Assembly: GCA_032622095.1 (NCBI GenBank)
Contig: CP136066.1
Span: forward strand, 49,386,911-49,450,910
Source: Siphonodentalium dalli
Taxonomy: Eukaryota; Mollusca; Scaphopoda; Gadilida; Siphonodentaliidae
Direction of reading: 5' to 3'
Length of the DNA stretch: 64,000 nucleotides
Shown one piece after another: positions 21,180-32,953 of the stretch; positions within the stretch are counted from its first letter, which is position 1; each line of letters starts with the position of its first letter. The notes under the pieces were generated by a model. The model was not told where the DNA came from. It did no database searches and saw nothing but the letters and a program-made list of their open reading frames with translations. The translations under genes were made by a program, and so were the position numbers.

Positions 21180-22240
21180 AAACTGTGGAATTTAATATGT
21201 CCATGTATAATTATTATTGTATTATCAAATGATGATCTTTGAGAAATTTGATGGTAGATTTCAGGATGATTGAATTAAATGTATTATTGAAAATGTTGCA
21301 TGTTGTAAAATTTGTAAATATGTATAATTTAAATTAAGTTAATATATATGGTACGATATAAATTGCCAACACAATTTACAAAGATACACTGATGTATATC
21401 ATAAAATTCGATATATACTTTCAGTTAGACGAGACCATTATTTTGTTTACCTGGTCATGGGACATATATAGGATGACAATTCCCGATAATATAATTATGT
21501 GGGGATATTAGTGTCCGCGAGCAATGCGCATGTGTTGTGCGAGGTGAGGTGTCCATTTTCTGTGACATTGCAAAAGCATCTTCTCTCGCTATATTCTCAT
21601 CTTGTTCACCGAAAGGCTCCTGTTATTCTCAATAACCTATATATCACAGAACCCATGCAATATCATATGTATCTATCTGTTATCAAGCCCCGATATTAAC
21701 GCAAAATCCCAGGAAGAATTATATATGCATTGTACAGGGCCCCTTCATGACACGTAATGGAGGACACCCGAAAAGCCATGTTCTTACTGTGTCGTTCTCT
21801 CTTTCTACCTGGTAAAATAAATCAGCATACATATTATAATAATATATTTACGCATTCAATGTCCAATGCACTTCTATGAAACAGTATCTTGTAGATAATT
21901 AAACCATGTTGAAAACAAAGCATTTGAACGTGTATGGTACACGGGGTTTATATTCAAGTTAACCCAATATGGGATAATTGGACTCCTACTGAACTAATCT
22001 GAAAAATATATAACCAGCCGATTAGAAGATGATTGGGTTGACATTTCATATTCTGATTACGCATCAATCGGAGCTGGTGTGTACCAAGGATATATATTGG
22101 GACCTTCCCCCTTATAGCTTACATTAACGACACAGAATAATTGTACTTGTCGAGATATCTGACACCATCATATCTCTGACTCATATGTATGCTGGTGGTA
22201 GATGTTTTGTCAGTGTGAGACCTCAAGTTCAATTTGCCCA
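21180..22240 (+). mobile_element. Degenerate LINE-related unit, tandem copy 1
   Basis: About 1 kb that recurs at 22241-23110 in the same order: TTCAGGATGATTGAATTAAA, then GACGAGACCATTATTTTGTT, then TGTGTTGTG..GAGGTGAGGTGT, then CACCCGAAAAGCCATG, then a reverse-transcriptase-like end. The pair is a tandem duplication of an already dead element, since stops and frameshifts are largely shared. Confidence 0.75.
21912..22240 (+). pseudogene. LINE reverse-transcriptase relic 1
   Basis: Conceptual translation gives AFERVWYTGFIFKLTQYGI-like sequence followed by a decayed GVYQGYILGP and then THMYAGGR. These correspond to three consecutive LINE reverse-transcriptase blocks: the D/E-x-F-x-x-V-W-H block, the G-V-P-Q-G-S-x-L-G-P block and the Y-A-D-D catalytic block (here Y-A-G-G, both aspartates lost). 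Stops interrupt it at several points. Non-functional. Confidence 0.75.
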
Positions 22241-23250
22241 GACTCTCTTAAATTTCAGGATGATTGAATTAAATGTATTATTGAAAATGTTGCATGTTGT
22301 AAAATTTGTAAATATGTATCATTTAAACTTTAAAACTTACAATTTAAATTACGCTAATATATATGGTACGATCTAAATGTCCAATACAATTTTAAAAGAA
22401 TTGCAATATCATAATATTTGGTATTTACCTTTCAGTTAGACGAGACCATTATTTTGTTTATCTTTGCGACCACATGAAGATGTCTGAGAATATAATTATG
22501 TGGGGACATTAGTGCCCGCGAGAGTTCACGCACGCATCACTGCATGTTTGACTGCTAATAAGATCTTATGATAATGCGCATGTGTTGTGTGAGGTGAGGT
22601 GTAAATTTTCTGTTACATTGCAAAAGCATCTTCTCTCGCTCCATCCTCATCTTCTTCACCGGATGGCGCCTCTTATTATCAATACCCTATATATCACAGA
22701 ATCCATGCACTATCCTATGTATATGTCTATCACCAAGTTCCGATATTAACGCAACATGCAGAGAAGAATTATATATACATGTTACATGGCCCTTCATGAC
22801 ACCCGAAAAGCCATGTGCTTACTGTGTCGTTATCCCGTTCTAATATGTTAAATAAATCAGCATAACGTGTATGGTACACGGAGTTTATGTTCAAATTAAC
22901 ACAATATGGGATGATTGAACGCCTACTGAAATAAACTGATAATTATTTAACAACTGATCGCAACAGGTATTGGGTTGGCATTTCACATACTGTTTACACA
23001 ACAGTCGGAGCTTTTGTGTATTTATTGGGTCCTTTCCCCTTTTTATCTTACATTCAAAACATAGAATAATTGTATTTGTTGACATATCTACCACCATCAT
23101 ATCTCTGACTCATATGTATGTAGGTGGCACATGTTTTTTTTCAGTGTGAAACCACAAGCCCACTTTGCCCAGACCCTCTGACTCCTATGTATGGTGGTCC
23201 CACGTGTGTTTTCAGTGTTAAACCGCGAGTTCAGTGTGCCCTGAATCTTA
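22241..23250 (+). mobile_element. Degenerate LINE-related unit, tandem copy 2
   Basis: Second copy of the unit at 21180-22240. At its right end the piece from CTCTGACTCATATGTATG to CCCAGACC is repeated once more in shorter form (about 23175-23250, CTCTGACTCCTATGTATGG), so the terminal part has been duplicated again. Confidence 0.75.
22862..23110 (+). pseudogene. LINE reverse-transcriptase relic 2
   Basis: Parallel to relic 1: RVWYTEFMFKLTQYGMIE, then WVGISHTVYTTVGAFVY and LLGPFPFLSYI. It carries further deletions in the P-Q-G block relative to relic 1, so it decayed independently after the duplication. Confidence 0.7.
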
Positions 23251-25813
23251 CCGACTGATGGTCTTGACCGCGTGACGCAATTATAAAAAATAAAGGGTGG
23301 TTAGTTTAAGCGCTAAAAGTAATTATATTATGAATCATCGTAAATTAAAATTAATGTTCAAAGCTTATTCTTTGTCTCTCATACAATATATGTACGGCAA
23401 TGTTGTTGGTGATAACGCTTTACATAATCTCCCCAATAAGCTCGACCGTCTCTAGCTGGATTCTTGCTTGATCCATAATGTTTCTGATAATATATTTCTA
23501 CTGGATCTGGGATGGTGCCCACTCAATGAAACAAAAAGTAAGCAAGAACAAATTTGGCGGGACATTTACAATCAAACAAATCACTGACTAACTTGCAAAT
23601 CTATTGGCCAATACATTTGGTGAATTAATCAAGTGCCCATAAATGATTCCAGTTCGTATTTAGCATTATATAAAAAAACAAACAATTGGATTCCACATTA
23701 TTTCATAGTATAATTGTCGAATGGCACACTGCTGGCAAGTTAACTTCTGACGGCGCAGTCCGAAAGATGGAGGGAAAACCGTCCATAAATATAAATGATG
23801 TGGCTGCAAAAATGTGTTCATGATGAACTTTGGTAATCTGTAAATCCAAATTAGACAGTCAACGAGTGTTTGCGAAGAGTCCGTAGAGTCAGGAAATGAT
23901 GTACTTATGTTCAAAACGTGGTTCTGATGTGTACATACGTACATGTACAAACTGTCCACAACTTAGTATCGGCATGTCAATGTTTATGGCACGTGTCGTT
24001 TTAATTCTAATATCATGAACTCAATAGTAACTTTTCGACCTTTGGATGACTATTTGGCGTCATGTGCACCATCGGAGCAAATTTCCAGTAGTACTCCAAG
24101 TGAACTGTGCTTTAATGTTATGTTATTAATTGTCTCAGTTGTTCCGCGTATATTTACGGCGTTTGACGGGGGCGCTGTTAAATAATTGGCGGAATCTCAA
24201 TAAAACCATGAACAATGATGGCTAATATGTTTAGGATCACTTCAAACATTCACACAAAGCCACAATCTTAGTATAATATGTACAAAAGGAAGTTGAATAT
24301 AATACATTGTCGACTCCGATATAGCTGCAGTGATATGAAATTCGATAAATATCGTAATATTGCGCTTAGCCCATGTTGCTGGTATGAATATTCTTTATTG
24401 TATATCGATATCAAATTAGACCAGTCAAATTTTGTCTTATTTTGTAACAAGGCTTACTCTCTGGAATCCCTGCAGAAAAGGCAGCATGTACATTTTTATA
24501 TTTTAAACACAAATTAAAATTAATTTAAAAATATTAAATTATTGTTTGATTGAAAAAAAAACTAACACTATTATAACATCCACCTGGGCAGCCTGAGTCA
24601 CCAAAACAATTTTGTGTTAATCGGTTCAGTGTTGTAGGAAATATCGCGAACAGATATATCCTACTCTTATATATACATTTCAATTAACTGAGCATATACT
24701 GGACTCATGTACGTTATACCGTGTTGTGGCGCGGGCCACAGTGAAAACACATGTTAAAGAGCGCACATCTGATAAGTCGTGATTTGACTTATTTGGGTCA
24801 TTGTCCTCACATAATTAACCTATAATGAAGTCATTGTGAGTCGATAATGTGACTAAAACGCTCTCATTTTCAGTTCATTATCGATTCAAAATGTGGCGAT
24901 TCTAACCAGATTATCGACCTAAAACAAATGTTATTATAAGCAGATAATGTGCGGGTTTTCGGGAGAGCAGGCTGTTAGGCATATAAGTTATATATAAATT
25001 AATGGATCCTTAAATACTTTTTCTTTATTTGGTTTATACATTTTTTCTTTCAGGTTTCAACTTTTGTAATAATCGTTATAACTATATGCTATTCGTTGAT
25101 TTTTATTTTATTTTATGTGCTATCATGATTTTGTTCTCTCTCTGTCTCCAAATATTTGCTATGCTCTAATTTCAATGATTTGTCCAAATAAAAAGTTTTA
25201 AAACAATCTTCGTCTCATCACAAATATCACCCCATAAAACAACAGTCGCCTGTTGATTATTCACACCATACCACAGAAAACAAATCATGGACGACTCATA
25301 GATGAACAACCTTACATGTGCGAAATACCCACATGTGTTCCACATGCGGCAAATAACCCACAAATTCCACATCCTGTAAAAAATGCAAACCAATCCGACT
25401 GTTTCATATATATAGATACTCATATCTAATTATATTTTGTAATGCTCACATGTACAATTTTGGGAATGATCTATATGCTTAATGTAGTCAACAACGAGTT
25501 CATATATTAAAACAATTATATTATTTGTCATCGGAACGTAATGATGATTGCAAAACATACACATGTACACATAGCAGTTGATCTAAACTCGCAAAGTGTT
25601 TATCTTTTGAACGGCAGAGGGTTCAATTCCCGCGCTAGTGTGATTACGTCAATGTGATTCTCTAACGTTAGGACGGACAATTTTGACGCACAATATTCAA
25701 CCGATTGTCATTTAGATATGTAATCTTGTACAATGTAGCCGAAAGTGTATTTTTGAATCATCACTGAGAAAGGCCTGTGGCCGAAAACTTTGATATTGAG
25801 CAACTATTATATA
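23251..25813. other. No gene recognised
   Basis: AT-rich. Frames of 60-97 codons occur on both strands without domains. About 23340-23690 translates in pieces to SLIQYMYGNVVGDNALHNLP and similar, broken by stops, perhaps a further part of the decayed LINE. GGGTTCAATTCC at 25618 resembles a tRNA B box but no cloverleaf can be built around it. Confidence 0.4.
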
Positions 25814-25817
25814 TTAA

Positions 25818-26197
25818 CCCTTTACCCAACAGAAGAGCCCTGTGCCAATGCATTATCTTATATATGCGAGTCGACCATAGGTCGCCTCGCATATATAAGA
25901 GAATGCATTGGCTTAACACATTAAAAATTATAAAATTGTTAAAGAATGTAAGAAAAAATGGTCAAAAGTGTTAAAAAAGGCCAATGCATTCTCTTATATA
26001 TGCGAGGCGACCTATGGTCGACTCGCATATATAAGAGAATGCATTGGCACAGGGCATAACTGTAACTATCACAATGTGATCAAGGAGCCGGTTCCAATGA
26101 TATCCATATTTGTATGGTTCTATTGAGACACACCGAAGATATATTAGGCTGTTGAAGCTTTATTTGGCCGGTTTTGGCCGGTTTGTTGGGTAAAGGG
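25818..26197. mobile_element. PiggyBac-like MITE with paired hairpins, copy 3
   Basis: TTAA at 25814-25817 and 26198-26201; ends CCCTTTACCCAACA and TGTTGGGTAAAGGG. Both hairpins are intact (about 25837-25913 and 25979-26055), tips GAGTCGACCATAGGTCGCC and GAGGCGACCTATGGTCGAC, reverse complements of one another. This is the best-preserved copy. Confidence 0.92.
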
Positions 26198-26201
26198 TTA
26201 A

Positions 26202-26812
26202 ATGCTGTTTATCTTCAGTTTATTGAATGCTTATACTTTTGTTGAAAACATGTTGGATTTCCTACAATACGAATGTGCAGTCTTGGTTACATAAGTAACG
26301 AAAAACTGTTAAACATAAATTACGTTCGGCTCCCAGTGGTGACGTAAAGATAACAACAAACACAAATCATTCAACAAACATGAATCATGACCAGATCTAG
26401 ATGCTCTGAAACCAAAATAGAGAACGGAGCTCCCATCTGCACCCCCGTGTGCGTGGTATCGCCAAACCCGAGGGCATCACCAAACCCGAGAATTGCGGTT
26501 TTGATAAATGAACATATCTTCCCTCAGATGAAACTATATATCTCCCAGTTAAATGGTGATATCCACTATTCAAAACATAATTTCGCAAAGCAGAATGTTC
26601 CCTCAATGGGATAGCGACCATAGCTTGCTCTCACCCCAATAAATGTAATAGAAATTCCGACTCATTTCCGATTTTATCATAAATTGTAGACACTTTTTGA
26701 CGTTAGGTAGTTCGTTTGAAACATAAGTATCAGACATAGATGGCGGTTAACCCGTGTATCAATAGAAAAATATATGTTTAATTAACCATACAATTCTATA
26801 TGCGTCCAAGTG
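26202..26812. other. No gene recognised
   Basis: Short overlapping frames near 26390-26620 on both strands; AAACCCGAG is tandemly repeated at about 26464-26490. No coding evidence. Confidence 0.4.
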
Positions 26813-28099
26813 TGGGTACCCACCATAATTTCGGGTATCAACGCCGCAGATCGAGATGCCACCAAACACAGATCTGGGATGTCAAAGATGCGAATGCTAT
26901 ACTTTTTGACATTTTGACCGTTTCTTGAAAATATCCCAATTATCATTCGGACAGGCCGGCACTTGGGTCATCTTTAGGGTGTGGGTACACGTGCAAGGGT
27001 GAAAACATGTATGTTTGTTTGTGTTTTATGTTCTAATGTCATATTAATAGTACAAGGCTATTTTGTGTTACTCGACATTATAGGCCCAGAACTGTACAAT
27101 GAATGGAAAATTAAGTAAGTGTAAAACATGAGTTAGCAGGGACGTGGATATAAGGTCCTTGTTGGGGTTGTTTACCTATAGTTTCTAAATGCACACCCTT
27201 CCAGTAACTAAATATGCGGGTTTTTGTCTGAAAACAATTTACACACTTAATACTTTAAAAATGTGAACCAAGTTTTGGAATGAAATTTCCAACTGAGGTT
27301 ATGTCGGGCAAGACTTTTCCAAATGTTGAAAGTGTTGACCGACGTGCCGACACTGCCACAGCCCTATGAGCGAATGAGTGGATGAATCACCTGACTAAGA
27401 GAACAGGACATGTGAACTTCGGATGTAGCCCAGTATTTTCGTGGATATAGAGCACGCATAACTATTTATCTTTTCTTGCGATGTTTTGTATCAGAATTAT
27501 AATTGCAAATTGCTCGCTTGATTTGCACCACGTGCTATTTTATACATTTTTCTCTGTTGAACGGTTTGACCGAGGTTGAGAGATACACCCAACAAAACTA
27601 ATCATGTCCATGAAGACAAATGCATTTAAGATGAATGACACGTTATATTCATCATCAGGTCTCGTGTTCGTTTTGCACGAGTGGAGCAAAATCACAATTA
27701 GCTCTGTGAACAAAGCAAAAACAGCCACTCCGCATGATATCACCGGGCGCGGAAGGCTTAATTGTATTATAATTAGTCCCTTAATCAGTCCTTTCAACCG
27801 GTCCCTAACCCTTTTTAGTATTTAGTGTGTAAATTGTTTTCAGAAAAACCCCGCATATTTTGATCATATAAATAATAACGGCCAAATTTGTGAACTGAAA
27901 TGGTCACAGATGAAAACAAATCAAAACTTAGAGGTTGTCATATCCAACAGTTGGAAGAACCCGTTGTAAACTCGATGAAAACTCGAACCTAACATGTGGG
28001 GTGCAAACAGAAGTAAAAAACAGCAGAAACGGTCAAAATGTGAAGTTTGGCGACATCTCGATCTGCTGCGTTGATACCCGAAATTATGGTGGTACCCAT
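26813..28099. mobile_element. Putative 1.3-kb inverted-repeat element
   Basis: The left arm (about 26813-26928: GGGTACCCACCATAATTTCG, then TATCAACGCC and CATTTTGACCGTTTCT) is mirrored at about 28023-28099 (AGAAACGGTCAAAATG ... GCGTTGATACCCGAAATTAT). The left arm is longer because of extra sequence in its middle. Between the arms is a short hydrophobic minus frame (27540-27797) with no identifiable transposase. Target duplication not resolved. It could also be two independent inverted insertions of one repeat. Confidence 0.55.
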
Positions 28100-28261
28100 A
28101 TATATGAAGATTGACTTTGGCCGTTGATTGCATCATAATTTAATACATACTTAAACAATATGAAGTTTACATGTGAACAATTTAGATCTTAGAACATCGT
28201 AGCGTCGTCGTTTCTTTCGCTGTATAGTATAAGTCCATTCCCGGACTATTCTCTGGCATAG

Positions 28262-28320
28262 TGTATCTGACTGACCGTCCGACTGACTGACCGACTGGCT
28301 GACCGAACTCCTAACTGACT
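28262..28320. repeat. Degenerate (GACT/GACC)n microsatellite
   Basis: Runs of CTGACTGACCGTCCGACTGA-type sequence, 4-bp period with substitutions. It produces the serine-rich SVSQSVSQSDGQSD peptide in a minus frame, which is not a gene. Confidence 0.85.
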
Positions 28321-29600
28321 TCTTGTTAATTTGCACACGTTATATACCCATGCTAGTCGTGTCCATATAGCAATGTCATCCATCAGCCGTGAAGGTTCGT
28401 GACTATGGGACTGTGGCTATTATGTATATAGGCCGTTCATAACTATATAATAATAGATGTAGTGTTCGTGTGACGGAGAGCGTACATCAGCACCATGTCT
28501 TGTCACTCCCGCAATCGCAATTGTTGATACATGTAACTGGCACCCCAATATTGTCACAATGAGATATGGTTTCAAAACTGATCACTTACACCAATAGTTT
28601 CCGTATATATTACTTTTACTACTTCTTTACAAGACTGCTTCTGGTCACCATTGTGTCCAACATCTTGGAAAGAGATGGCTTAATTTGTATACAAATTGAC
28701 ACTAGTGGTCCGTGTCTGCCATCTACTTAATATGTATTACAATCGTGTGCGCTTCGGATTCTGGAAAATAAAGATTCATAATGTTTTAACAATTTAGTAA
28801 ACCTATTTCCAATCTTATCCGCCATTTTGGATTTTGATAATAGAATCTTCAAATTCAGATGTACGTCATGGAAACAAGAATACCAAGGGTCTTGCCGCAT
28901 ATTTAGGTGGGCGACATAACTCCCGGACTATACTCGTAACTGGTGGGGCCGGGAACAAATAGCGGGATAATGTGGGTGGGTTGTCTGTCCTTAACGCATT
29001 ATATTGTAGCACTATCTACTGATAGCTGGACGGCCGTGAATATGTTAATATAATTTAATCTGTAATTTCTAAGAACCCTTATCTCGCCTAATTAAAGTTT
29101 ACAACAGGAGATTAAATTCTTAATATATTCACGGAACACCTGTCCCTTTTGTATATTGCACGAGTAAGTTAATATTGTTGATCTGAGGGGAAATTGGAGC
29201 CATTGAGAAAATATTATACTTGTGTTAATAAATCTCATCATGTCTAAGATTTCTAACTTGGTGAAAAGGAAACCTGGGGGTACTACACTATTTCAGACCA
29301 AGATATCCAAAAACAATGATTTAAATATAACTACCGTGCATTTGTATCATTGAATATATCTCGACTAATGGTTCTTCTTTGTTGACTAAGTTTGTAAGAT
29401 TAATATTTTCTGAACAGCTACTGCAAATGTTTCCCCTTTGGGGTGAGAGTTAGCGTTTCCACTATTACTCGAGAACTGTCATATGATTGTCGTTGGATGC
29501 ACAACGTAATGGAATTTCCAAAGATATATGATACTATCCGATTTATTTTATAGTTTTCTTTCTTTCAAACAGAGATGAAATGCCAAAATTTCTCCAAATT
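28321..29600. other. No gene; one small foldback
   Basis: About 29034-29136 is a foldback: GTGAATATGTTAATATAATT pairs with the mirrored TTAATATATTCAC, with AATCT/AGATT inside. Otherwise no feature can be supported. Confidence 0.5.
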
Positions 29601-31352
29601 GTCACGAACCCATATCACAGTGGCTAAACCGTACACAAATATAATCGGAAGATGCTTTCGCGACGACGAAAAATTCTATTTTTAAAACATAAAAACTACT
29701 GAAGAATCAAAACAACACCATACAAACAAGTTTTCAGACCGGATAGGCGGTTTCCCCACAGCAATAACCATAAGTATAAATTGTTCATACAGATTTGCCG
29801 ATCGCAAGCGAGCTCCATTTGAGCGAAGGACTCTTTTTTATAGATAAAAACGGCCTTTGATCACTTCCGAAAATAAATTTCTCTCAAAACTTCCCTCTTC
29901 AAATGTCATGTTAACACATATACAGCATCTTTCGGAAACCCACTATAGTGCAACAGAAAGGCCGTTATGTGTGCAACATATATTAACATTACTTGGCTCG
30001 AGTGTATTTACAATCTGAAAGTAGAGACTATTTTTTGGACACCTCACTCATCAGTCTCTGTACGCCTAGTTGTTTAAGTTGCTGATCACTAGTTGTCAAA
30101 AATCTGTACGTCAAGTTGTGATGATGGGATTTGTGTGCAAAGACGAAACCATGAATTTCCATATTTGACATGGTCCGCCTCCCGATGGTCATTATTAACC
30201 TTCAATCACACGACGAAGGCACTGTTTCGTTACACATCCGTTTTCCGATTTCTCGACCAAATTTGTTTTTATATATTCAAGCACCGAACGTAACTATGTC
30301 GAAAAGCATGGTATGTAATTGAAAACTTATGATCTCACATGTATGTATACATATCATGCATATTACTTCTCAAATTTTCCGGTGACTCAAGAGAAGAAGC
30401 TCTATCTTTTCAAAAAAAAGTACCAAAAGCATTTCAACTTATTGAAAACATAAAACCTTGAAAAGTCTTGAATGTTCGTCATCAGCACTTGGAGTGATTT
30501 GTTGATTTAAGCGACAAGAAACTGAAATATGCATGTACAACCAAAATCGACATCCCATGACATCTCTCTTAACGGGGTACTTCCGTACATAGCACACCTT
30601 TTCAGATCGATACAGGCACAGTGAACCGTAAAATACAGTCTATCTATTGTTGTTTCTCCAGTTAACGAACATGGACAATTCCTATATTGTCGTCCCAATT
30701 GTGACACAATATGTCTTATCCACACATATCTTAGCCAAGTTTACTTCTGAAGACATATGTGGTTTTATTAGAGATACTGTGTCTAAAATGTGGGCATATA
30801 TATGGTCCTGTATCCAAGGACTTTGTGATGTGCGAGCGCTATCTACCCCCCATTGTTTTGGGTTTCCAATATGAATCTAAATCGAACTACCAATGGGCAG
30901 GGTGGGTTGGGGGATAATTTCTCCAATCGTTTGTCTGTGAGTCTCTGCCGGAAAATTCCAACGCAAGAGGTGAAACTCGAAGCTGGTACTTGTAGGACAT
31001 TTCGGGACTAGACATTCAATATTCATGTAGTGACACCCAAGGAGGCACTCGCAGTCACGACCCCTTCGTCGCATCACCGCAGATATAAGGCGATGATGCA
31101 CATACGCCCTGTAGTGTTTATATTAGTAATTCCCACGTATACACAATTTCTTCACATAATATAACATACAGGCCCCACCCAAACGCAGTGTTTGTTACTT
31201 GCGGAGTCGAATAATAGTCGGTAATTGTTAATATGAATACATTGATTGATTCAGACAGAGTCTATAAGTATTCGTCTTGGCGAAAGCATCTTCCGATTAT
31301 ATGTTTGTACGGTTTGGCCACTGTGTATATATGTGATGCCATATGTAGTCAC
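29601..31352. mobile_element. Putative 1.75-kb inverted-repeat element
   Basis: Left arm about 29601-29668 (GTCACGAACCCATAT, CACAGTGGCTAAACCGTACA, ATAATCGGAAGATGCTTTCG) is mirrored at about 31275-31352 (CGAAAGCATCTTCCGATTAT, GTACGGTTTGGCCACTGTG, ATATGTAGTCACGAC). The interior has several short frames (30093-30293 plus; 30507-30725 and 30877-31101 minus), the last cysteine-rich (RDCECLLGCHYMNIECLVPK), none recognisable as a transposase. No clear target duplication. Confidence 0.5.
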
Positions 31353-32136
31353 GACGTCATGACAGTTCGAGAAAACCGAAAACTACATTAAAAAAATAAT
31401 AATACATGGAGTATTCGTTATTTTAAGACGAATCTCTTGGCGTTTGACGATATATGAACGTTTGGTGTTGCATTATCCACCTCGCGGTCGTCGGCAAAAA
31501 ACGTCGTGATATTTGAAGGGGTGACCTTGAAAATAGGTCTGAAATCAATATTTAGCTGCCGCTGTCGGACAAACGGATGCGACATCGGTAATAATTTTGC
31601 CGTAAGACGACGCTAGTCCCAATAATGACATATTTAGGTGACACGACAGTCATCCCTCCATCCACCCATGTAGTAATCAATGTTTGGTCGATCGCTTGGC
31701 AAGCTAGCAAAACATCAAAACCCGATAGTTCTGAAAGAGAACAGTGCGAATCGAAAATATCCAGTTTCTTGTGTCGCCAACGTCATGAATGGCCTATATA
31801 ATTATGTGACAAGTTGGATTTCATAGGTAGACCATAGCAAATTGCGCGCATGCTCACAGTCGATTTGGAAACGTGTTTGCGCGCACGGCGGTAGTTGGCA
31901 GTTATTCGTTGGGACACCAGTGAATGTGGCTTCCTGTAAATGCTGGGGTTTAGCATTACGTCGGTCTTGTATTATTTATTGATAACAACATTGGACGAAC
32001 CTGATATTATTGCCCTAGGTAACACACTTGACTGTTAGCGAATCTCATTTGGTCAGAGTTTCACATTACGATATTGTCTAGTCCCAGTGTATTTTATAAT
32101 GATGCGCGCCAATTGTTTCTTCAACCTTCAATCACC
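31353..32136 (+). promoter_or_regulatory. Presumed upstream region of the PAN/apple gene
   Basis: No repeat or other gene seen. GCGCGCATGC at about 31846 and TTGCGCGCACGG at about 31878 form a small GC/CpG-rich patch about 270 bp before the start codon, resembling NRF1-type promoter sites; TATTTATTGATAAC lies at about 31974. Function is inferred from position only. The start of a 5' untranslated exon cannot be fixed. Confidence 0.3.
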
Positions 32137-32401
32137 ATGGCTTCACTTTGTGTGATGATCATATTCGCATTTCGAACGAATGCTGAGTTCTTTAGAAAAC
32201 AAGAGCAGATAACATCGAGTCTTAGTACGTATTTTCGGTGCCCCATCGACGGAGGGGTTACAGCATTATCGAAAGAGGAATGTGCCGCGTACTGCCTCAG
32301 TATACCCGGATGCAAGAGGTTCTCGTTCAACGCGCCAAGTTGTCACGTGAGCGAACGTGAGCTATACACACGGGAGACTGGCGCCGCTGTGTTCGAAAAA
32401 G
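32137..32401 (+). CDS. Secreted PAN/apple-domain protein, first coding exon
   Basis: ATG at 32137 sits in ATCACCATGG, a near-ideal Kozak context, and gives a plausible signal peptide MASLCVMIIFAFRTNA cleaved before EFF. The frame is also open upstream but without a better start. The mature part has FRCPIDGGVTALSKEECAAY, then CLSIPGCKRFSFNAPSCHVS, i.e. C-x(n)-E-C-x3-C-x5-C-x2-F-x-F-x4-C, the core of a PAN/apple domain, an extracellular fold for protein or carbohydrate binding. After EKG-encoding sequence the exon meets a strong donor, G|GTGAGC at 32401/32402 (phase 1). Downstream exons were not identified; the next 500 bp hold a minisatellite, which fits an intron. Partner and ligand are unknown. 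Confidence 0.75.
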
Positions 32402-32540
32402 GTGAGCGTTATCATGTAATATAACAAATATAATGCACTCGTTAGAGCTGCCTATAATTGCGCCCACCACACGTTTGTTGGCTTTTTGTGCCTTGCCAAC
32501 AAAAGAGTAAACACGGTACTGGGCAATCTTCTGAAATAGT

Positions 32541-32925
32541 GATATAAGAAATATAATGCACACTGTAAAACAGTGTTTAGATGTGTGATATATTATCAAC
32601 GCATTCTGTTAGACCGATATAAGAAATATAATGCTAACTGTAAAACAGTGTTTAGATGTGTGATATATTATCAACGCATTCTGTTAGACCGATATAAGAA
32701 ATATAATGCTAACTGTAAACTAGTGTTTATATGTGCGACATATTATCAACGCATTCTCAAAGACCGATATAAGAAATATAATGCTAACTGTAAAATAGTG
32801 TTTAGATGTGTGGCATATTATCAACGCATTCTGAAAGACCGATATAAGAAATATAATGCACACTGTAAAACAGTGTTTAGATGTGTGACACATTATCAAT
32901 GCATTCTGTTAGTTTACGCGTGTCG
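32541..32925 (+). repeat. 75-bp tandem repeat, five units
   Basis: GATATAAGAAATATAATGC recurs at 32541, 32616, 32691, 32766 and 32841, exactly 75 bp apart. As 75 is a multiple of three and units lack in-frame stops, a 126-codon frame (32573-32953) encodes a 25-residue repeat (RCVIYYQRILLDRYKKYNAN). It follows the donor of the PAN exon, so it is most simply intronic. The partial ATATAACAAATATAATGCAC near 32418 suggests the seed lay at the exon edge. Confidence 0.9.
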
Positions 32926-32953
32926 ACGTTTAGAACCTAAATATGCATTATAG

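Noticed and set aside
25600-25660. tRNA gene or tRNA-derived SINE
   Set aside because: GGGTTCAATTCC resembles a B box, but no A box at suitable distance and no acceptor stem can be formed.
27540-27825. Hydrophobic 85-codon minus frame and overlapping 73-codon plus frame as a membrane protein exon
   Set aside because: No family motif, no matched splice sites on both sides, and it lies inside a putative inverted-repeat element.
32074-32136. Upstream extension of the PAN/apple protein to 32074
   Set aside because: The extension starts at TTG and would bury the signal peptide; ATG at 32137 has a strong context and begins a good signal sequence.
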